Notes under the pieces: generated by a model
Database searches by the model: none
What the model was told of the DNA's origin: nothing
The model's input: only the letters and a program-made list of their open reading frames with translations
Program-made: the position numbers and the translations under genes
In this document: piece by piece, positions 52,655 through 57,122 of the stretch
How positions within the stretch are numbered: position 1 is the first letter of the stretch
Layout of the letters: each line of letters opens with the position of its first letter
Source of the DNA: JBBDYG01 sp040901765
Lineage (GTDB): Bacteria; Planctomycetota; Planctomycetia; Pirellulales; Lacipirellulaceae
Direction of reading: 5' to 3'
Length of the DNA: 57,122 bases
Assembly (NCBI GenBank): GCA_040901765.1
Contig: JBBDYG010000129.1
Span: 1 to 57,122 of the forward strand

Positions 52655-53284
52655 ATGAGTTCAGCTAAGCGAAATGTCGCTGTCGCCAACCACGCGATCG
52701 ACAACCAAGCCGTCGATTGGCAGTCTGGCTTCCTGAGACTATTGCCGGCGATTTGTCGCCAGACCAAGCGCCACTTTCGGCACCTCCACGGTGACGCCCG
52801 TAGTGAGGCCGTACAGGAGGCGGTCGTCAACGCCCTGGTGGCGTACCGTCGGTTGGTTCTCCTCGGGAAGGCCGACGTTGCTTATGCCACGCCGCTTGCG
52901 TCATACGCTTGTCGGCAGTTTTACGAAGGCCGGCGAGTCAGTCTCCGGCAGAACTCCCAGGAGGTGACTTCACCGTTTTGTCAGCGCCGGCAGAGCTTCG
53001 CCGTTCTTTGCGCTGACGATTGGCAGGATCAACTGCTCGATCATCGGCGGAGCACGCCGGCGGACTTGGCGGCCATGCGGATCGACTTCGCGCAGTGGCT
53101 ACGGACCCTCGACGCGCGCGATCGCCGATTAGTGCGGACCTTGGCTCGCGGCGAGTCAGGTCTCCGGACCGCAAAGTTCTTTCGCATCACCGCCGGGCGC
53201 GTGAGCCAGCTCCGTCGAGAGCTCCACCAAAAGTGGCGACGCTTTGTGGGAGATGAGGCCGCTCCCCCTATAGCTCCGGTTTGA
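52655..53284 (+). CDS. Sigma-70-like orphan regulator
   Basis: 209 aa; AAGAGGTG ribosome site 5 nt before the ATG. The first 100 residues resemble a sigma region-2-like helical bundle (DWQSGFLRLLPAICRQTKRHF, EAVQEAVVNALVAYRRL). The C-terminus carries a region-4-like helix-turn-helix (LDARDRRLVRTLARGE, then FFRITAGRVSQLRRELHQKW). I recall planctomycete-specific proteins of this arrangement with a spacer between the two helical parts. Probably binds DNA; whether it recruits RNA polymerase is unknown. A strong GC hairpin follows the stop. Confidence 0.7.
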   Translation: MSSAKRNVAVANHAIDNQAVDWQSGFLRLLPAICRQTKRHFRHLHGDARSEAVQEAVVNALVAYRRLVLLGKADVAYATPLASYACRQFYEGRRVSLRQNSQEVTSPFCQRRQSFAVLCADDWQDQLLDHRRSTPADLAAMRIDFAQWLRTLDARDRRLVRTLARGESGLRTAKFFRITAGRVSQLRRELHQKWRRFVGDEAAPPIAPV

Positions 53285-53707
53285 CGTTTGTCGCCATCAC
53301 CCAGGCCCGCGGCGAGACATGATCGCCGCGGGCCGCCACACCCGGCTCTTAACCAGCCCGGCACCTTACGGCAACGGATTGACTGCATTAACCACTTTCT
53401 GCGTCTGCCGGACTACTTCCGGCGGCGCGAACCCGAGAGCGCGACGTTTGTTGCCCGTTGGCATGCAGTACGCACTACCGTCGGCGGCGCGACGTGTGAC
53501 GTTGGCCTTTTGTTAGCCGTCAGTAATTGCACGCCGCCGAAACAACATCGAAGTAATAAGCCCACATCCTCGACCGACTGTACTGCGGACCGCATAACCG
53601 GTAGCATTAGTCTCACGGCATTCTGGCTATGCCTGCAGCGGTGAAAGCATTCGTGGAATTTCGCCAGCATCTTAAAGGCACATCACCCACCGCGAGCGGA
53701 CGGCGTT
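53285..53707. other. Gap with hairpin after sigma-like gene
   Basis: 423 nt without a convincing gene. GCCCGCGGCGA (53305-53315) and TCGCCGCGGGC (53323-53333) form a perfect 11-bp stem with a 7-nt loop 20 nt after the sigma-like stop. No T-run, so a Rho-independent terminator is not proven. Confidence 0.6.
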
Positions 53708-55117
53708 ATGAAGCCCGCATTATTGGTACTGACGACATTGTACTCTGTGGCGGCGTTCTCGTCGGTCTGTGCGCAAGGGAGTGACGATCCGGGCAGTCCG
53801 TCACGGGCGAACGGTAACACAGACTCCACAATCAACTGGCCGCAATTCCGTGGACCGGGTTCACGAGGTGTGGCAGATGGCGCAAACCTGCCCCATCGCT
53901 GGTCGGCCACGGAGAACGTGGCCTGGAAGACCGACATCCCCGGTCGTGGCTGGTCGTCACCGATCGTCTGGGGCGATCGCGTTTTCCTCACAACCGTCGT
54001 CACCACCGGCACCTCCGAGGAGCCGAAGAAGGGGCTCTACTTCGGCGGCGACCGCCCGGACCCGCCCGAATCCCTTCACCATTGGAAGGTCCTGTGTCTC
54101 GACCTCAACACCGGCAACCTCTTGTGGGAGCGATTGGTCCACGAGGGAAAACCGGAAAGCTCCATTCACCTCAAGAGTAGCTACGCATCCGAGACGCCGG
54201 TCACCGACGGCGAGCGCGTCTACTGCGTCTTTGGGAATCTCGGCGTGTACTGCTTCGACATGGCAGGGAACATACTGTGGGATGTTCCGATCGCGCCACG
54301 TGCGATGCGATTGGGCTGGGGCACGGCCGCCTCGCCGGTGTTGCACGGCGATCGCCTGTACCTTGTTAACGACAACGAAGAGGAATCGTATGTACTCGCT
54401 TTCGATGCCAAGACTGGCTCCCAAGTGTGGCGTACGCCCCGTGACGAGAAGAGCAACTGGGCCACGCCGTTTGTCTGGGAGAACAGCCAGCGCACGGAGC
54501 TGGTGACCTCGGGGTCGGAACAAGTACGCTCCTATGATCTGGAAGGCAACCTTCTCTGGTCACTCAAAGGCATGTCCAGCATCACGATTGCGACCCCCTA
54601 CGAGCACAACGGATTGCTCTATCTCAGTTCGGGCTACGTCCTCGATCTCAAAAAGCCGATCTACGCAATTCGGCCCGGCGCGGCTGGGGATATCTCGCTC
54701 ACTGATGGAGCAACTTCGAACGACTTCATTGTCTGGAGCCAGCCGACGGCGGCGCCGTACAACCCGACTTCTCTGGTATTCGACGACGGGCTGTGGGTGG
54801 TTTATGACCTCGGTCTCATCGCGTGCTTCGATGCCAAGGATGGGACCGAAGTCTTCGGCGTTAAGCGCCTGCCCAACGGTCGGGCGTTCACGTCGTCTCC
54901 ATGGGCCTACAACGACAAAGTCTTCTGTTTGAACGAAGACGGCGTCACGTTTGTGCTCAAATCAGGCGGCAAATTCGAAGTGCTGCACACGAACGCGCTT
55001 GCCGAGGACGACATGTGCATGGCAACTCCAGCGGTGGTGGGTGATCGGCTAATCATTCGCACCTCGGCGCGAGTCTATTGCATCCGATCCAGCGCTGCTG
55101 TAGCTGCTGGCAGTTAG
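53708..55117 (+). CDS. Exported PQQ-like beta-propeller protein
   Basis: 469 aa. Signal peptide (MKPALLVLTTLYSVAAFSSV, cut after CA). WPQFRGPGSRGVADG opens the PQQ-like propeller family of planctomycetes. Blades follow the pattern WxxxxxGxxxSPxVxGDRVFL, LCLDLNTGNLLWERLV, YCVFGNLGVYCFDMAGNILW and SYVLAFDAKTGSQVWRT. There is no sign of a fused kinase or dehydrogenase domain. Periplasmic; may bind a quinone or act as a scaffold. The only clearly intact large gene in the remnant zone; ordinary GC. Confidence 0.88.
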   Translation: MKPALLVLTTLYSVAAFSSVCAQGSDDPGSPSRANGNTDSTINWPQFRGPGSRGVADGANLPHRWSATENVAWKTDIPGRGWSSPIVWGDRVFLTTVVTTGTSEEPKKGLYFGGDRPDPPESLHHWKVLCLDLNTGNLLWERLVHEGKPESSIHLKSSYASETPVTDGERVYCVFGNLGVYCFDMAGNILWDVPIAPRAMRLGWGTAASPVLHGDRLYLVNDNEEESYVLAFDAKTGSQVWRTPRDEKSNWATPFVWENSQRTELVTSGSEQVRSYDLEGNLLWSLKGMSSITIATPYEHNGLLYLSSGYVLDLKKPIYAIRPGAAGDISLTDGATSNDFIVWSQPTAAPYNPTSLVFDDGLWVVYDLGLIACFDAKDGTEVFGVKRLPNGRAFTSSPWAYNDKVFCLNEDGVTFVLKSGGKFEVLHTNALAEDDMCMATPAVVGDRLIIRTSARVYCIRSSAAVAAGS

Positions 55118-55186
55118 CCGGCGCTCATTGCCGCTCCACAGCGTAATATTGCGCCGATCATTACTGTAGCGCGAAAGGAAGCATCC

Positions 55187-55513
55187 ATGCCAGTTATCCG
55201 TCGAAGGCGAGGGCCAGTACGAAGTGCCCAAGGGCAAACGGCTGGTGTTGGCCCTGAAACAAGATGCTGGAATCGACCAGTTGCACGCCTGCGGCGGGAA
55301 CGCGCGTAGCACGACGTGCCGTGTCGAGTTTATTGAGGGCGAGCCCGATCGAATGATGGTCGCTGAGCGAGATGTAGTGGCGGCGCGGGGCCTTTCGGGA
55401 GTCCGGCTAAGTTGTCAGATCGTGTGGATCACGACATGACCGTTCGCGCGATCAGCCGCCTGTCGGGCAGCGGCCGAAAGGACGCGGGACACGTGCCGGC
55501 CGCCGAAATTTAA
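55187..55513 (+). pseudogene. Decayed [2Fe-2S] ferredoxin-like gene
   Basis: ATG 55187 with AGGA upstream starts MPVI, then a +1 shift leads to VEGEGQYEVPKGKRLVLAL. The core HACGGNARSTTCRVEF is the ferredoxin cluster loop, with the second of the usual cysteines replaced by Ser. GLSGVRLSCQIV holds the last Cys, and a second shift then continues as DHDMTVRAISRLSGSGRK up to the stop at 55511-55513. Two indels plus loss of a cluster ligand point to genuine decay rather than sequencing error. It lies 69 nt after the PQQ-propeller gene. Confidence 0.7.
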
Positions 55514-56223
55514 CCGCCTCCCGATTGGGTCAACAAACGTCGCACCGTGGCGGACACGGTGTCCGGCTAATGGGTTTAGGCCATCCAGAGCGGATCTCAG
55601 ATATACTTCTTGGTTCCGGTTTGAAACTCCACGCTTTGGCTCAAGAAATTCAATGGCCGCGAACAATGCGTCGCATCGGCTCGTGGGATACAGAGCCAGC
55701 GCGTTCGGCCAATTGGCACTGCGGAAAAGGCAAGGTACATGCTTGGCCTAAGCCGCGAATTATTAATCGGCCGATTATGAATTATGTCGAGCCACGTTAG
55801 TTCGCCATAGTGATTAGGGCGCCGCGTCTTCACGCGCGGCTGGAAGTGGTCAGGGCGGTTGGCCAAGTTGAGCGGCAACCACGGGACTCGAACCCGCAAC
55901 CGGTTGCCCGGCACCTGAATTCCAATCACTGGCCCCGCATGGGTTTTCTCGCGAAATATCACTGTCGTTGTCGCAAGAGTTGTCGGAATGTAGTCCTAAA
56001 TTGTCCGCGGCACTCTCCGAGCTGAGCGAAATCTTTCCTCAGCTCGCCCCCGGTGACCGAGAGCTAGTGCAAGGGAGCGTCGACAATTTACTTGCGCTAG
56101 CTCGACGAATTTCTGGCAGATCGACATGATCCTGACTACAACTGGGAAGTATCTCAAGAAGTCGGCCATGGCCGACGCACTGTCTGGATGACCGTCATTC
56201 CAATTGACCGGTCGCTTCTGCAA
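55514..56223. other. Remnant-rich gap
   Basis: 710 nt. Includes the second tRNA-Ser half. On the plus strand a frame open through 55926-56129 ends SELSEIFPQLAPGDRELVQG then LLALARRISGRST and a stop. That looks protein-like (Leu/Glu heptads) and may be the C-terminal stub of a lost gene. Also a perfect palindrome, GGACACGGTGTCC, near 55553; nothing else recognised. Confidence 0.4.
55873..55925 (-). tRNA. tRNA-Ser(GGA)-like 3' half (remnant)
   Basis: Minus strand: loop TTGGAAT (anticodon GGA), stem TCAGG, the same variable arm CCGG-GCAA-CCGG, T arm GCGGG-TTCGAGT-CCCGT, acceptor GGTTGCC and discriminator G. The upstream sequence (AGTGA) pairs with only three stem positions, and no GGCAACC 5' acceptor strand is present, so it is a 3' half only. 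It shares TGCCGGGCAACCGGTTG with the copy at 50947, but acceptor and T stems differ, so the two derive from different serine tRNA genes. Confidence 0.7.
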
Positions 56224-57000
56224 TTAGTTCTTAAGTTTGATCTGCCCCACATCAAATGGCTCATCACTTGCTCCTCCCTGAATGGTGGCAATAGTGAATT
56301 GTGTGTAGCCAACGTATTCCTTCTTTCCGTCCTCGAAATGTTCGTCGACGAAGAGTTGATAGGTGTCCGGCGGAACGTCTGGAATGGTAAACGTACCGTC
56401 CGCATTCACCTTGATGTCTTGCTTGACGTAGTTCTTCCCTTCGGGAGAGGAGAGGAATCTGCCGTATTCCGGCCAGGGGTCGTACGGAGTGCCCATGTCT
56501 CCCGGTCGGGGGGCATTGGGGGCGATGCGGACACGCAGGTTATCCCACTTATCTCTACCAACGAGTTGGCCCACGACCGGGCGTCCTTTGCCACCGAGGA
56601 CAACTTCGGTCGCACTACCGGCGGCAACTTCGATAACCTGCGAAGGTCGGCCGGATGGACCAGAAAGAACCGCTGGACCGGGTGGCACGAGATCAAAAAC
56701 GAACTTCCCTCCTTCATCCGCGACAGTATTTTGGCGGGCGTTGAACGAGAAGATCGGCTCCAGTTCTTTGTCTCCTCTACGACCGCGCGCCGAAAGCGCC
56801 ACACTCGCACCGCGTGCTGGTGCATCGCCCCAGGCAAATCGCCCTTCGATTCGACCCCACGGTTTTAATTTGATTTTCGGCGAGGCTAGAAACTCCTCAT
56901 AACTAAGGACTGCGACTCCTTCTTTGTGGCTAACGACGACCACCGCGGTTTGAATCTCCGTGGGGATCGTAAAGAATCCATTTGCATCCGTTTCAACCAT
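56224..57000 (-). pseudogene. 5'-truncated carboxypeptidase-regulatory-like domain protein
   Basis: 258 codons from ATG 57000, starting mid-domain at VETDANGFFTIPTE, the end strand of a regulatory-like (transthyretin-like) domain. Further beta domains follow: FVFDLVPPGPAVLSGPSG and GTFTIPDVPPDTYQLFVDE. No signal peptide, and the sequence just upstream (SHSPRIRGRRWPRVNH) is Arg-rich and unlike the protein. I read this as the C-terminal part of a longer exported protein whose 5' portion was cut off. A normal short gene cannot be excluded. Confidence 0.55.
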
Positions 57001-57122
57001 GTGATTTACGCGAGGCCACCGGCGGCCACGAATTCGCGGCGAGTGCGAGAGCTTGCCATCTCGAAGAGGCCTTGTCGAACAACTCCTTCAAAACAAGCGT
57101 AGTTCGAGTCGGATTGGATCCG
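57001..57122. other. Window edge
   Basis: 122 nt. A minus-strand frame enters from the right edge and stops at 57006-57008 (ending RREFVAAGGLA); it is too short to identify and could be non-coding. Confidence 0.3.

Overview
The window looks like chromosomal DNA from a planctomycete, probably of the Pirellulales/Lacipirellula type. Evidence: four or five PEP-CTERM proteins (VPEP(S/T) followed by a membrane segment and an Arg cluster), two of them with dockerin-like Asp/Asn loops; a planctomycete cytochrome/DUF1549-DUF1553/DUF1501 set; an LEPR-type N-terminal motif on a giant subtilase; Tat signals on enzymes that are usually cytoplasmic; and many unrelated palindromic repeats between genes. 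GC is high (about 60%), with lower-GC patches at 61-954, 42.9-43.5 kb and parts of 55.9-56.2 kb. No rRNA, intact tRNA, CRISPR array or insertion sequence was found.

Layout. 0.06-1.7 kb: two translationally coupled PEP-CTERM genes, the second frameshifted. 1.6-11.2 kb: a long minus-strand run in transcription order: diacylglycerol-kinase-like lipid kinase, kdsA, a large lipoprotein, a bile-acid/Na+ symporter-like carrier, an exported nitrilase, an amidohydrolase, a Tat-exported amidohydrolase-like protein and a Tat-exported DegT aminotransferase. Several of these overlap by 4 nt. 11.8-19.6 kb: a secreted cyclophilin with dockerin and PEP-CTERM, xylose isomerase, and a very large Gly-rich PEP-CTERM protein split by a frameshift. 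20.0-24.4 kb: a translation cluster (tgt, rpmE, prfA, prmC) plus a DUF4261 gene. 24.7-27.0 kb: a YhaM-like HD/OB nuclease and a PlsC-type acyltransferase. 28.1-32.4 kb: a 975-aa beta-strand-rich PEP-CTERM protein and a XerC/D recombinase. 32.4-39.5 kb: a three-gene minus-strand set (DUF1501; DUF1549/DUF1553 with Ig-like domains; c-type cytochrome with WD40). 39.8-43.5 kb: a MazG-like protein, a membrane protein, a Cys-rich lipoprotein and an orphan. 43.5-47.3 kb: a subtilase ending in twelve Asp/Trp-rich repeats of about 46 aa. 48.1-50.9 kb: dihydroorotase and an APC permease.

The last 6 kb (50.9-57.1 kb) look like worn accessory DNA. There are two different serine-tRNA 3' halves cut at the anticodon loop, a broken FG-GAP gene, an orphan sigma-like regulator, an intact exported PQQ-type propeller, a decayed [2Fe-2S] ferredoxin and a 5'-truncated regulatory-like-domain gene.

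The best candidates for something undescribed are the exported aminotransferase/amidohydrolase/nitrilase operon, the 12-repeat subtilase tail, and the tRNA-Ser remnant zone. All functional assignments are from motif reading only; no database search was possible.
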